Notes: generated from the letters alone by a model not told the origin. A stretch of 51,449 bases of DNA from Acidithiobacillus montserratensis (GCF_018853465.1 NZ_JABBOU010000004.1:1-51449); one strand, 5' to 3'; shown: positions 33,060 through 42,279, counted from the first letter of the stretch. A program made the numbers and translations.

Positions 33060-33814
33060 AAATTACTTTTCTGGGCACCGGATCCAGCGCCGGCACACCA
33101 GTCATTGCCTGCCAATGCCCTGTCTGTCACAGTAGTGACCCCCGCAATCACCGCCGCCGCGCCAGTATTCTGGTAGAGCAGGGCGACACAGTTTTGCTGG
33201 TAGATACCGGGCCCGACCTGCGCCAGCAGATGCTGGATGCCCGGGTTCAACAGCTCAACGCTGTGCTCTATACCCATTTTCATGCGGATCACATCAACGG
33301 CATTGATGACCTGCGCGCCTTCAACTTCGCACAGAAAATCGTCATTCCCTGTTATGCCGATGAAAAAACGGCCACGGAACTGGAAACCCGTTTTCGCTAT
33401 TGTTTTCTGCCGCCCGATGCCGCCTGGGCAAAGCCTTCCCTGTCCATGCATCGCTTTACGAGTTCCCTGACTTTTGGCGCGTTGCCGGTTACGCCCGTTC
33501 CTATCATGCATGGTAAATTAGCCATTCTCGGCTTCCGCTTTGGGGATGTGGCCTATTTGACGGATCTCAAAAGCATTCCTGATGAAAGTTTGCTGCTACT
33601 GCAAAACTTGAATTTATTGATCCTCGACTGTCTGCGCTACGAAGCCCATCCCACCCATCTGAATGTGGAAGAAGCCCTTTACTGGACCCGCCGCATAGGT
33701 GCCAGGCAAACTATTTTTACACATATGACGCATGACATTGATTATGCAAAATTTGCGGCTGAACTTCCGGCTGGCATCACTCCTGCCTATGATGGGATGG
33801 TGATACAGCCGTAG
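33056..33814 (+). CDS. PhnP-like metallo-beta-lactamase fold phosphodiesterase
   Basis: The 252-residue hydrolase has the HxHxDH metal motif in THFHADHING (near residue 79), MHGK near 147 and TDLKSIP near 163. The Cys-x-Cys-x2-Cys group in ACQCPVCHSSDP near residue 20 plus RRRAS match the structural zinc site and substrate region of E. coli PhnP, which cleaves cyclic phosphodiesters. No other phn genes are present, so a general cyclic phosphodiesterase or another role in this group is more likely than phosphonate use. It overlaps tatD by 4 bases. The last gene of this run, it ends 47 bases before the tRNA-Ala start and 8 bases before its promoter. Confidence 0.85.
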   Translation: MKITFLGTGSSAGTPVIACQCPVCHSSDPRNHRRRASILVEQGDTVLLVDTGPDLRQQMLDARVQQLNAVLYTHFHADHINGIDDLRAFNFAQKIVIPCYADEKTATELETRFRYCFLPPDAAWAKPSLSMHRFTSSLTFGALPVTPVPIMHGKLAILGFRFGDVAYLTDLKSIPDESLLLLQNLNLLILDCLRYEAHPTHLNVEEALYWTRRIGARQTIFTHMTHDIDYAKFAAELPAGITPAYDGMVIQP

Positions 33815-33821
33815 AAATCGT

Positions 33822-33850
33822 TTGACAGTGCCGGGGCAAATCCCTATATT
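33822..33850 (+). promoter_or_regulatory. Near-consensus promoter for tRNA-Ala
   Basis: TTGACA (33822-33827), a 17-base spacer and TATATT (33845-33850) place the start about 4 bases before the tRNA. A GC-rich GCGAC stretch follows the -10 box, as in promoters of stable RNAs under growth-rate and stringent control. Confidence 0.8.
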
Positions 33851-33860
33851 ACGCGACATC

Positions 33861-33936
<76 letters not shown>

Positions 33937-33940
33937 GATA

Positions 33941-33984
33941 CGCGAAAAGAGTCAGAGTTCAGCTCTGGCTCTTTTCGCGTTTTA
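33941..33984 (+). terminator. Intrinsic terminator of tRNA-Ala
   Basis: Arms CGCGAAAAGAGTCAGAG and CTCTGGCTCTTTTCGCG (with one mismatch) form a 17-base stem starting 4 bases after the tRNA, followed by TTTTA. It is unusually long for a tRNA terminator. Confidence 0.88.
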
Positions 33985-34012
33985 GCCCTTCACCATTTCC
34001 GGAGGAAGAATA

Positions 34013-35140
34013 GTGCACGCCTTCAAGCCACCGTTTGCTTATGGACACGCTTCTGATCCTGATTGGCGCGTAGCTTTGGCGAATGCCCTGGCGATGGCTG
34101 GCAGCCAGGCGCTTACCGGCACCTTGGGATTTCTATACCTATCGGATGAATTTGAGAATGATCTCCCGGATCTGCTGGCAGAATTGAAACTCAAGGTGGA
34201 TGTTCCGCACTGGACCGGTTGCGTGGGCATTGGTATATGTGCCACCGCTCAGGAATATCTCGATCAACCTGCTCTGGCGTTGATGGTTACGGATTTTCCG
34301 GAATCGGATTTTACGGTTTTTTCAGGAATGACGACGGTGCTCAGTACCCAGCCACCCCTGCTCAATGGAGTTCCCCCTTATTTTGCAATAGTTCACGGTG
34401 ACCCGGCCACCAGTGCCTTGCCTGAATTGGTGCAGCATTGTGCGGGCATGACGCAAAGCGGGTTTATCACTGGCGGTCTCAGCAGTAGCCGGGGTAAAAG
34501 CGCACAAATTGCTGACAAAACCCTGCATGGCGGGGTGAGTGGGGTATTTTTTAGCGATCAGGTGGCTATTGCCACCCGTCTTTCCCAGGGCTGCAGTCCT
34601 ATTGGACCGGTACATAGTATTGGTGAAGCCCGCAGTAATTTGGTAGGGACGCTTGACGGCCGTCCTGCCCTCGATGTGCTCTACGAAGAAATCGGTGAGG
34701 TACTCTCCCGGGATTTGCAGCGGGCAGCAGGCTATATATTTGCCGCTTTGCCGGTCGCCAACGATGACCGGGGCGATTACACCGTGCGCAATCTGATTGG
34801 TGTGGATATGAAGCAGAAGGTACTGGCGATTGGCGAATATATCGAATCGGGCCAGGCGCTGATGTTTTGCAAGCGCGATGGTGGCACGGCCCGGGAAGAT
34901 TTGTTGAGAATGCTGGGTGAGCTGGAAAAACTGGTGGATGGAAGGCCCATTCGCGGAGGCCTGTATTTTTCCTGTCTGGGCAGAGGTGAGGGTTTGTTTG
35001 GGCCGGATTCTGCGGAACTGCGTTTGATTGAATCCCGGCTGGGCCATTTTCCCCTCGTCGGATTTTTCGCCAATGGGGAAATATCCCACGACAAAATATA
35101 TGGTTATACCGGAGTGCTGACCCTTTTTCTGGGTGATTGA
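34013..35140 (+). CDS. FIST-domain sensory protein
   Basis: The 375-residue soluble protein has an N-terminal FIST domain (GCVGIGI near residue 70, ALALMVTDFPESD) and a FIST_C domain (about 215-370, with RNLIGVD and GLYFSCLGRGEGLFG). FIST domains are thought to bind small ligands such as amino acids and usually sit beside signalling proteins, but no signalling gene adjoins this one. The start is GTG 34013 with GGAGGAAG about 5 bases upstream. The hallmark SCxGRG is present. It is 76 bases from cydD on the same strand and may share a transcript with it. Confidence 0.87.
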   Translation: MHAFKPPFAYGHASDPDWRVALANALAMAGSQALTGTLGFLYLSDEFENDLPDLLAELKLKVDVPHWTGCVGIGICATAQEYLDQPALALMVTDFPESDFTVFSGMTTVLSTQPPLLNGVPPYFAIVHGDPATSALPELVQHCAGMTQSGFITGGLSSSRGKSAQIADKTLHGGVSGVFFSDQVAIATRLSQGCSPIGPVHSIGEARSNLVGTLDGRPALDVLYEEIGEVLSRDLQRAAGYIFAALPVANDDRGDYTVRNLIGVDMKQKVLAIGEYIESGQALMFCKRDGGTAREDLLRMLGELEKLVDGRPIRGGLYFSCLGRGEGLFGPDSAELRLIESRLGHFPLVGFFANGEISHDKIYGYTGVLTLFLGD

Positions 35141-35216
35141 GTACGGATTGAGGCCTTACCAGGTGAGATAAACGCCGGACTGTGTTACCGTTGTATCAGT
35201 ATATAAGAGGTTGGTA

Positions 35217-36971
35217 ATGTCTAAACCAGTACGCATAGATCAACGCTTGATGCAGGAAGGGCGACGGACCCGGGGTACCTTGTACTTCGGGATTGGCTTG
35301 GGGCTGGCCGCCGGACTGCTGATTATTCTCCAGGCCTTTATTCTCGCCCATATTGTCAATGGCGTCTCTTTTGAAGGACTGGGCCTGGCTGCCGTTATGC
35401 CTTTGCTCTGGGCCATGCTGGCATTGTTCGTGTTGCGGGCCGGCCTGTCCTGGGCCGGGGAACTGGTAGCGTTTCGGGCCAGCGCCAGTATCAAAAGCTA
35501 TCTGCGGGAACAACTACTGAATCATTTGCTGCAACTGGGACCAGTGGCCATTGCCGGGGAGCGCAGTGCGGATATTGCCAGCACCATGATTGAGGGTGTC
35601 GAGGCACTGGAGCCTTATTTTTCCCGCTATTTGCCGCAAATGGCCCTGGTCAGCCTGATTCCTCTGGCCATTCTGGTGGTAGTCTTTCCCGAAGACTGGA
35701 TCAGTGGCCTGATCTTGTTGATTACCGGCCCGCTGGTGCCTTTTTTCATGGTGCTGGTCGGTTATGCGGCTGAGGCGGTCAATCAGCGCCAGTGGCGCAA
35801 AATGCTGCTGATGAGCGCACACTTTCTGGACGTGGTGCAGGGATTGACCACGCTGAAGATTTTTGGTCGCGCCAAGGATGAAATCGAAATTGTGGCGCGT
35901 ATATCCGATGATTACCGGCGCAGTACCATGGCAGGTTTGCGGGTGGCTTTTTTGACCTCAGCGGTATTGGAGTTTTTTGCCAGCCTGTCCATCGCCCTGG
36001 TCGCCGTTTCACTGGGTGCCCGCCTGTTGCAGGTTCACGCCGCAGTCACCTTTTATACCGCATTTTTTGTCTTGCTGTTGGCTCCCGAGTATTTTAATCC
36101 GCTGCGCGGCCTTTCCACCCATTATCATGCCCGCATGAGCGCCATTGCTGCAGCCAAGCGCATTTTCGAAATACTGGATATGCCCCTGCCGGAAAAACCA
36201 CAACCTGCCGCAGATTATGTGCATTCCCAGGAAATCAGTCTGGTCATTCGCGATCTGTGCTTTTCCTATGAACCCGGTCGTATGGCCCTGGATGGGGTCA
36301 CGGCTGAATTTCCTGCGGGCAAGGTAACGGCCCTGGTAGGTTCCAGCGGTGCCGGCAAAAGTACTCTGGCCAATGCCATTCTCGGGTTTGTCCATGCCGA
36401 TAAGGGTGAGATTCTCGTCAATGGGCAGATCCCCTTGAATGCCATCGATCCGCAATTGTGGTGGCGACAACTCGCCTGGGTCCCACAAAATCCCCGGCTG
36501 TTTCATGGCAGCATTGCCGATAATATCCGTATGGGTCAAGCCGATGCAGATCTCGCAGCACTCCGCGAAGCAGCCAAAAATGCCCATGCCCTGGAATTTA
36601 TTGAAGCGCTACCGCAAGGTTTTGACAGCATGATCGGGGACCTCGGTCAGGGACTTTCCGGTGGGCAAATTCAGCGCATTGCCCTGGCCCGGGCATTTCT
36701 CAAAAATCCACCGCTGTTTATTCTCGATGAGGCAACCGCCAACCTCGACATGGAAAACGAGGCCCTGGTGCTGGATGCCATGCAGCGTTTAATTCAGGGT
36801 CGTACAGCCATTGTCATCGCCCACCGACTGGCTACTGCAGAACGCGCCGATCATATTATTGTGCTGGAGGCAGGCCGGGTGGCTGAAAGCGGAAGCCACC
36901 AGGAATTGTTGGCGGCTGGTGGTGTTTATGCCCGCATGGTGGCGGCTTATCGGGGAGAAATCCATGTCTGA
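35217..36971 (+). CDS. cydD: Thiol reductant ABC exporter subunit CydD
   Basis: The 584-residue ABC half-transporter forms a heterodimer with CydC, exports cysteine and glutathione to the periplasm, and is needed for cytochrome bd and periplasmic redox control. The membrane domain (about 20-320) is followed by an ATPase domain with Walker A GSSGAGKST (near 374), signature LSGGQIQR and Walker B FILDEATANLD. YFSRYLPQ and TTLKIFGRAK are CydD-like. ATG 35217 follows AGAGG by 6 bases; a TTG two codons earlier is less likely. It overlaps cydC by 8 bases. No cydAB is present in the window. Confidence 0.9.
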   Translation: MSKPVRIDQRLMQEGRRTRGTLYFGIGLGLAAGLLIILQAFILAHIVNGVSFEGLGLAAVMPLLWAMLALFVLRAGLSWAGELVAFRASASIKSYLREQLLNHLLQLGPVAIAGERSADIASTMIEGVEALEPYFSRYLPQMALVSLIPLAILVVVFPEDWISGLILLITGPLVPFFMVLVGYAAEAVNQRQWRKMLLMSAHFLDVVQGLTTLKIFGRAKDEIEIVARISDDYRRSTMAGLRVAFLTSAVLEFFASLSIALVAVSLGARLLQVHAAVTFYTAFFVLLLAPEYFNPLRGLSTHYHARMSAIAAAKRIFEILDMPLPEKPQPAADYVHSQEISLVIRDLCFSYEPGRMALDGVTAEFPAGKVTALVGSSGAGKSTLANAILGFVHADKGEILVNGQIPLNAIDPQLWWRQLAWVPQNPRLFHGSIADNIRMGQADADLAALREAAKNAHALEFIEALPQGFDSMIGDLGQGLSGGQIQRIALARAFLKNPPLFILDEATANLDMENEALVLDAMQRLIQGRTAIVIAHRLATAERADHIIVLEAGRVAESGSHQELLAAGGVYARMVAAYRGEIHV

Positions 36972-38727
36972 TTATTGGCGCCTTTTAAAACTGTTTTTTC
37001 CCTATAAATTCTGGATGCTGGGTGGTGCCCTCCTGGCGCTGCTGACCATATTGTCCAATTTTGGTCTGTTGGCACTGTCCGGCTGGTTTCTGGCCAGCGC
37101 TGCGCTGGCGGGGCTGGGTGGGTATGCCACCCTCAATTTATATAATTTTTTCTTGCCGGCCGCTGGAGTCAGAGCCTTTGCCACGACCCGGGTGATTTCC
37201 CGCTGGCTGGAACGGGTAATCACTCACGAAGCCACTTTTCGTTTGCTGGCCCAGCTACGCAGCTGGTTTTACAGTCGGCTCGAACCGCTGGCACCGGCAG
37301 GACTGCAGGGGTATCGCTCGGGAGATATTTTATCCCGCCTGGTAGCGGATATAGACACCCTCAATAATTTTTATCTGCGGGTATTCACTCCTTTTTTGGT
37401 CGCGGGTCTGGCTACGCTGCTGATGTCCGGTTTTTTTGCATTTTTTGCCTGGCGCCTGGCCATCGCCCTGTTTTTGTTTCTGGCCGTTTCCGGACTGGCT
37501 TTGCCCCTGCTCGCAGAGCGTCTGGGCGCGCGCAGCGGCGCTGAAATGACCAATTTGCAGTCCGAATATCGGGTGCAGTTGGTGGATGGCATGCAAGGCA
37601 TGGGGGAACTCCTCACTTATGGAGTGGGGCCGGAAATTCTGCGCCGCAGTAACAGTCTCAATGATGCCATCTTGCAGCGGCAGGCCAAAATGGCCCAGAT
37701 CAGCGGTCTCGGCACCGCCGGGATGAGCTTCATGGGGAATCTGGCTATCTGGGTGATCTTGATTCTGGCTATTCCACTGATTCATGGCGGGCATCTTGGA
37801 CCTTCGGATCTGCCCATGTTTGCCTTGGGGGTGATGGGATCTTTTGAAGCCATTGTCGCCTTACCGCTGGCTTTTCAGTTTCTCGGCCAGACCCGCCAGG
37901 CCGCCCGGCGCATATTCTCCGTGGCCGATAGCGCCTTGCCCTTTCCCGATGCCAGTGGCCCGGCTCCAGAAGTACAGCAACCGGATCTGTTGTTGGAGAA
38001 TGTGCATTTACGTTATCCCGGTAGCCAGCAGGATGCCCTGGCCGGGGTGAATCTCCAGATCAAGGCAGGGAGTAAAGTGGCGGTGCTGGGGGCAACGGGC
38101 GCAGGTAAAAGCAGCCTGGCCAATTTGTTATTGCGTTTTTATGACTATCAGTCGGGTAGTGCGCAATTGGGCGGGCATGAACTCAAAAGTTTTCCGGCTG
38201 ATCAACTGCGGGAATACTTTGCCGTTGTCTCTCAGCGTTCTTACCTGTTTCATACCACTATCCGCGATAATCTGCTGGTAGCCAAGGGTGATGCGGAAGA
38301 AGAGGAACTCTGGAAGGCTCTGGCGGCAGCACAACTGGAAAGCTTTGTGCGCAGTCAACCCGATGGGCTGGACACCATTGTCGGTGAGGGCGGAGTAAAG
38401 CTGTCGGGCGGTCAGAGTCGGCGGGTAGCCATTGCCAGAGCAATCCTCAAAAATGCGCCCTGGCTGGTTCTCGATGAACCATCAGAAGGCCTTGATCCCA
38501 TCACGGAAATGGAATTTCTCCGGGATTTGCAGCCCCTCATGGCCGGGCGCACAGTGTTGTATATTACTCACCGCCTGCTGGGCCTGGAGCAGATGGATCA
38601 GGTGTTTATTCTGGATGAAGGCCGCGTGGTTGAATCAGGAACCTATGCCGAGCTGCTGAAAAAAGGCGGACATCTCAGCCATTTTGCGACCTTCCGCAAC
38701 AGTGTTATCGAAGAAAAAATTTCCTGA
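36964..38727 (+). CDS. cydC: Thiol reductant ABC exporter subunit CydC
   Basis: The 587-residue partner of CydD has six membrane helices in the first 320 residues. Its nucleotide-binding domain carries Walker A GATGAGKSS (near 376), signature LSGGQSRR, Walker B LVLDEPSEGLD and an H-loop in TITHRL-type context (YITHRLLG). The ATPase site is slightly different from CydD (DEPSEGLD against DEATANLD), as is usual for the asymmetrical pair. ATG 36964 lies inside the end of cydD. AACCCT/AGGGTT arms at about 38730-38750 could form a weak terminator after it, without a long T-run. Confidence 0.9.
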   Translation: MSDYWRLLKLFFPYKFWMLGGALLALLTILSNFGLLALSGWFLASAALAGLGGYATLNLYNFFLPAAGVRAFATTRVISRWLERVITHEATFRLLAQLRSWFYSRLEPLAPAGLQGYRSGDILSRLVADIDTLNNFYLRVFTPFLVAGLATLLMSGFFAFFAWRLAIALFLFLAVSGLALPLLAERLGARSGAEMTNLQSEYRVQLVDGMQGMGELLTYGVGPEILRRSNSLNDAILQRQAKMAQISGLGTAGMSFMGNLAIWVILILAIPLIHGGHLGPSDLPMFALGVMGSFEAIVALPLAFQFLGQTRQAARRIFSVADSALPFPDASGPAPEVQQPDLLLENVHLRYPGSQQDALAGVNLQIKAGSKVAVLGATGAGKSSLANLLLRFYDYQSGSAQLGGHELKSFPADQLREYFAVVSQRSYLFHTTIRDNLLVAKGDAEEEELWKALAAAQLESFVRSQPDGLDTIVGEGGVKLSGGQSRRVAIARAILKNAPWLVLDEPSEGLDPITEMEFLRDLQPLMAGRTVLYITHRLLGLEQMDQVFILDEGRVVESGTYAELLKKGGHLSHFATFRNSVIEEKIS

Positions 38728-38836
38728 AAAACCCTGTGCCGGGTAGGGTTGCTTTGTAAGCAGGTAATCAGAACCATGTTTTTCATGACGATATAAGATC
38801 TGGCAGCTTTACGTTGGGAAAGTGTGTGAGATAACA

Positions 38837-39187
38837 CTATTGTTGGCCGCTACCCGCACCAAGACTCCCCAGCAACTGGTTTTCCAGCGCCTTGCCCTGC
38901 TGGGCGGCCGACTGGCAGGCCGGACTGGAAGGGTTCTGCAGACAGCGGAGTTCCTTGCCAAGAATGACTGTACTCTTTTTTTCCAGGGCGGCCTGGGTAC
39001 TTTGGGTATGGGCCGGGGTGGTCAGCCAGGATACGCCATAGCCCAAAGCCGAAGAGAGTATGGTGGCCACCAGGAATACCAGGAGGATCCGGGTGAATCC
39101 CGATTCCAGCCCCTGATCATCCAGAAAACGCTTGCTGTACCAGGAAAATACCGGATAACTGACCAGTCCTGCGACAATCCCCCACAT
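38837..39187 (-). CDS. Small unrecognised membrane protein coupled to ygfZ
   Basis: No family is recognised. The 116-residue protein has two hydrophobic segments (about 3-14 and 33-54) and a hydrophilic C-terminal half with two cysteines (LRCLQNPSSPACQ) that could form a disulfide if periplasmic, and a Gly/Gln-rich tail. ATG 39185-39187 is two bases after the ygfZ stop, with AGAGG within the end of ygfZ, so expression is coupled. It converges on cydC with a 109-base gap. Its partner ygfZ helps iron-sulfur assembly, but no functional inference is safe. Confidence 0.7.
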   Translation of the reverse strand: MWGIVAGLVSYPVFSWYSKRFLDDQGLESGFTRILLVFLVATILSSALGYGVSWLTTPAHTQSTQAALEKKSTVILGKELRCLQNPSSPACQSAAQQGKALENQLLGSLGAGSGQQ

Positions 39188-39189
39188 TT

Positions 39190-40158
39190 TCAGGCCTCTT
39201 TGGGCATATCCAGGGGCAGGGTATAAGGTAATTGCTGTATTTGTATTTCTGTACCGTCCACCGCCCCTACCCGGAGAGGCTCGCCGACATTGGCGGCACG
39301 TAGAACCGCCAAGGCCGCATACTGCCCAGGGCTGGATTCGGCACTATTGATGATCAGTCCGATGCTTTGCTCGCCCATGCTTTCGGCAAAAACTTCTGCG
39401 CCCACCGCCAGCGGATGCCCGGCGCTGACCGCATACATCTGATTTTTGAGCTTGCCCAGGTAGTGGGAGCGCGCGACGATTTCCTGACCGGGATAGCAGC
39501 CTTTTTTGAAATTGATGCCGCCCAATACCTCCAGATTGAGTTCCTGGGGGATGACTTTCTCGCTGGTAGTCTGACTGATATAAGCCACCCCCGCATGGAT
39601 GGCTGTCAAGCGCCATTGCTCCACGGAGGCTTCTTCTACACCCGATGATCTCAGCGCATTACTCAGCATAGCCAGTTTATCTGACGGTGCGATCAGTTGG
39701 TAGATTTCCTGTCCAGCCCAGGGCAGGCGGGTCAGCATCCAGTCATCCTGAACGGCACCGCTGTTTTCATGCGCGGGCATGGCGCAGTCTAAAACCTCCG
39801 CCAGGTATTTTCCGGCATCTGTTCCGTAAACAGCCAGTAGTCCATGCGCGGGTTCCGCATTTTCAATGTCCAGTTTGGCCATCATCCGGAATTTGCACAG
39901 ACGTTCCACGACGTTCTCAACCAGGCTGTGTGACAGACTCAACCAGAAGTGATCTTCAGTACGCTGCACATAAAAATTGGCAATCATCCGTCCTTTGGCG
40001 GTGCTGTAGCTGCTCCACTGCCCCTGGCCGCCACTGGTCAAACTGCGCAGATCATTGGAGAATTGACCCTGCAGAAATTTTTCGGCGTCTGCGCCATAAG
40101 CGTGGATGAGTCCCAGTTCACGGCTGAGGAGGGAAAACTGGATGGCGGCTGATGTCAT
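39190..40158 (-). CDS. ygfZ: Folate-binding iron-sulfur assembly protein YgfZ
   Basis: The 322-residue member of the GcvT-like fold has the diagnostic KGCYPGQEIVAR motif (near residue 224), whose cysteine is needed for function in E. coli, plus FLQGQFSNDL near the start. YgfZ uses tetrahydrofolate and supports maturation or repair of some [4Fe-4S] enzymes, including MiaB. GGAG lies 7 bases before the ATG. It is divergent from the ygfX-like gene with only 47 bases between them, and a small membrane protein gene follows directly. Confidence 0.92.
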   Translation of the reverse strand: MTSAAIQFSLLSRELGLIHAYGADAEKFLQGQFSNDLRSLTSGGQGQWSSYSTAKGRMIANFYVQRTEDHFWLSLSHSLVENVVERLCKFRMMAKLDIENAEPAHGLLAVYGTDAGKYLAEVLDCAMPAHENSGAVQDDWMLTRLPWAGQEIYQLIAPSDKLAMLSNALRSSGVEEASVEQWRLTAIHAGVAYISQTTSEKVIPQELNLEVLGGINFKKGCYPGQEIVARSHYLGKLKNQMYAVSAGHPLAVGAEVFAESMGEQSIGLIINSAESSPGQYAALAVLRAANVGEPLRVGAVDGTEIQIQQLPYTLPLDMPKEA

Positions 40159-40205
40159 GAATATACTCCCGGTCGAGCTGATGCATAATTATTCATCATA
40201 GCGCG

Positions 40206-40670
40206 ATGAATGACGGGGACAAAGCGCTGCCGCCGCTTTTCTGCGGGTCGCTGCGGCACCAGGCACTGCTGCACAGTGTACCCTGTATGTTGGCGGGGCT
40301 CTCGGCACTCCTGGCCATCTTCGACCATTTTCGCTTTGGCCTGCTGATGTTTATGGGTGTGGCTGTCTGGGTGTTCTGGCGCTGTCCCTGGTCGGCCCGG
40401 CGTCAGTTGCAGTTGCCCGTTACCCTGCTGACTGGACCCGAAAATCAGCTGCTGCTGCAGCTCGGCAGTGGAGAACAAGTAGCGGTCCAGTTGCCGGCGC
40501 AACCTTTCCTCCATCCGCGACTGGGCGTTATACAGCTGCGCAGTGGACACCGGAAAAAATATACCCTGATTGGCATTTTTCCACTCAGGGACGAGGTCTG
40601 GCGTCTCTGGCGTCTGTATCTGCGCCAGCTATGGGACGCGCGTAAGGGTGTTCCTGATCGTGTTGGGTGA
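40206..40670 (+). CDS. YgfX-like inner-membrane protein
   Basis: The 154-residue protein has a membrane hairpin (about residues 25-62), then a soluble domain with LQLPVTLLTGPENQLLLQLGSG and a basic tail (WRLWRLYLRQL). Size and layout match YgfX/CptA, a small membrane protein linked to SdhE (YgfY) in other gammaproteobacteria and located beside ygfZ there too. No sdhE-like gene is here. Identity is by topology and synteny, so moderate confidence. Its 3' end overlaps nadB by 86 bases on the opposite strand. No clear ribosome site precedes the ATG. Confidence 0.6.
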   Translation: MNDGDKALPPLFCGSLRHQALLHSVPCMLAGLSALLAIFDHFRFGLLMFMGVAVWVFWRCPWSARRQLQLPVTLLTGPENQLLLQLGSGEQVAVQLPAQPFLHPRLGVIQLRSGHRKKYTLIGIFPLRDEVWRLWRLYLRQLWDARKGVPDRVG

Positions 40671-42216
40671 TGACATCGAAAGCTTCTTCAGCGCAATCCG
40701 GATGATCCGTATTGAAATGACAGCCCCGGGATTCACGGCGAAACAGGGCGGAACGCAGCAGGATTTCGGCGTTCTGACGCAAGTTGCGTAATTCCTGATA
40801 GCTCCGCGATACGCCCGAACTATCCCCGATTCGTTCAGCCATGGCAGCGAGTTGCTGCACAGCCTTGCTCATGTCCTGATCGTTGCGAATAATGCCTCCG
40901 GACTGCCACATAACGTGCTGAATCGTGCGGCGCATTTCCATCATGCTATGTTGATCCGGGAGCACTCCCTGCTGTTTTGATGCCGCCAGGCCAGGAACGG
41001 TAGCACGATAGATAGGCGGTTCCGGAAGCCGGGCTTCACCTTCCAGGATTTCAACAATACTGGCTGCTCCGACCACACATTCCAGTAGGGAATTACTGGC
41101 CAGGCGATTGGCCCCATGCAGACCGGTGGCACTGACTTCTCCTGCCGCATACAGACCGGGCAGGGTGCTGCGCCCGCAAGCATCCACCACCACCCCGCCA
41201 CAGGTGTAATGGGCAGCGGGCACCACCGGGATTGCCTCCCGGGTGAGATCATAGCCACGTTCCTGACAGTGACGATAAATAGCAGGAAAATGCCGGCGCA
41301 CGGCATCTGCCGCTTGGCCACTGATATCCAGGGTGACATGAGACAGCTGATTTTTTTTCATTTCGGTATCAATGGCGCGGGCGACAATGTCGCGAGGCGC
41401 CAGTTCAGCACGCGGATCATAGTGGTTCAGAAAGTGGCGACCATCGGGCAGGCGCAGTACGGCGCCTTCACCGCGCAGTGCTTCCGTAAGTAAAAACGGG
41501 GCATGACCCGGATCATAGAGAGTTGTTGGATGGAACTGGATGAACTCCAGATTGGCAATTTCCGCGCCGGCCCGGTAAGCCAGGGCTATACCATCCCCTG
41601 TAGCCACCAGGGGATTGCTGCTGTGCAAATACAGTTGACCGGCGCCACCACTCGCCAGAATGATGGCTCTGGCAGTCCATAATTCCGGGATATCATGTTC
41701 GGCATCCATGACCCAGACACCTCGACAGCGTCCCTCATCAAGCCATAATTCGCAGGCCACATGATTTTCATAAAGAAAGATGTTTTCTTGCTGCCGCACT
41801 TGCCCGAGCAAGGTGCTTTCGATGGCGTTTCCGGTGGTGTCGGCCCGGTGCAGCACGCGCCGCACGCGATGGCCTCCCTCCCGGTTCAGGTGCCAGGCAC
41901 CATCCTGCTGACGATCAAAAGGTACTCCCCAGTGGATCAATTGTTGCGCGGCTGCAGGGCCTGCCTGAATAATCCGGGTTACCGCAGCGGGATGACACAA
42001 GCCCGCCCCGGCGCCCAGGGTATCCTCAATGTGCATGGCAATACTATCCTGGGTGAAATCCATGACCGCCGCCATCCCCCCCTGCGCCCAGTCGCTGGCT
42101 GAGACGGCGGCCTGATCCTTGCTGAGGATGGCGACACTCCCCAGCCGGACGAGCCCCAGGGCAGCACTGAGGCCGGCAGCGCCGGAACCGATAATCAAAA
42201 AGTCAAAAGCGGGCAT
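40585..42216 (-). CDS. nadB: L-aspartate oxidase
   Basis: The 543-residue FAD enzyme (E. coli 540) oxidises aspartate to iminoaspartate in the first step of NAD synthesis. The FAD-binding GSGAAGLSAAL occurs near residue 9. Catalytic segments include the histidine in EFIQFHPTT, HYTCGGV, and GLHGANRLASNSLLECVV near residue 380. It is divergent from rpoE, as in E. coli. The C-terminal 86 bases overlap the ygfX-like gene on the other strand. The protein ends with an Arg/Asp-rich tail. nadA and nadC are not in the window. Confidence 0.95.
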   Translation of the reverse strand: MPAFDFLIIGSGAAGLSAALGLVRLGSVAILSKDQAAVSASDWAQGGMAAVMDFTQDSIAMHIEDTLGAGAGLCHPAAVTRIIQAGPAAAQQLIHWGVPFDRQQDGAWHLNREGGHRVRRVLHRADTTGNAIESTLLGQVRQQENIFLYENHVACELWLDEGRCRGVWVMDAEHDIPELWTARAIILASGGAGQLYLHSSNPLVATGDGIALAYRAGAEIANLEFIQFHPTTLYDPGHAPFLLTEALRGEGAVLRLPDGRHFLNHYDPRAELAPRDIVARAIDTEMKKNQLSHVTLDISGQAADAVRRHFPAIYRHCQERGYDLTREAIPVVPAAHYTCGGVVVDACGRSTLPGLYAAGEVSATGLHGANRLASNSLLECVVGAASIVEILEGEARLPEPPIYRATVPGLAASKQQGVLPDQHSMMEMRRTIQHVMWQSGGIIRNDQDMSKAVQQLAAMAERIGDSSGVSRSYQELRNLRQNAEILLRSALFRRESRGCHFNTDHPDCAEEAFDVITQHDQEHPYARPIAGADTDARDARPRP

Positions 42217-42270
42217 TCAGCGTCCTGAAAATAGTCGTAGGGATGGTGTTGCAAGAAAACGCGCGGGTCA

Positions 42271-42279
42271 TGATACGAT
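42271..42279 (+). promoter_or_regulatory. Extended -10 promoter candidate for rpoE
   Basis: TGATACGAT carries the TGn extension plus TACGAT. A TTGCAA box (42249-42254) lies 19 bases before the -10, longer than ideal. No GAACTT-type sigma-E -35 is visible, so autoregulation is not apparent. The start would be about 45 bases before the ATG. Confidence 0.3.

Noticed and set aside
34322..35089. A 255-codon open frame on the minus strand
   Set aside because: It is fully inside the FIST gene in antisense, and the FIST motifs are on the plus strand.
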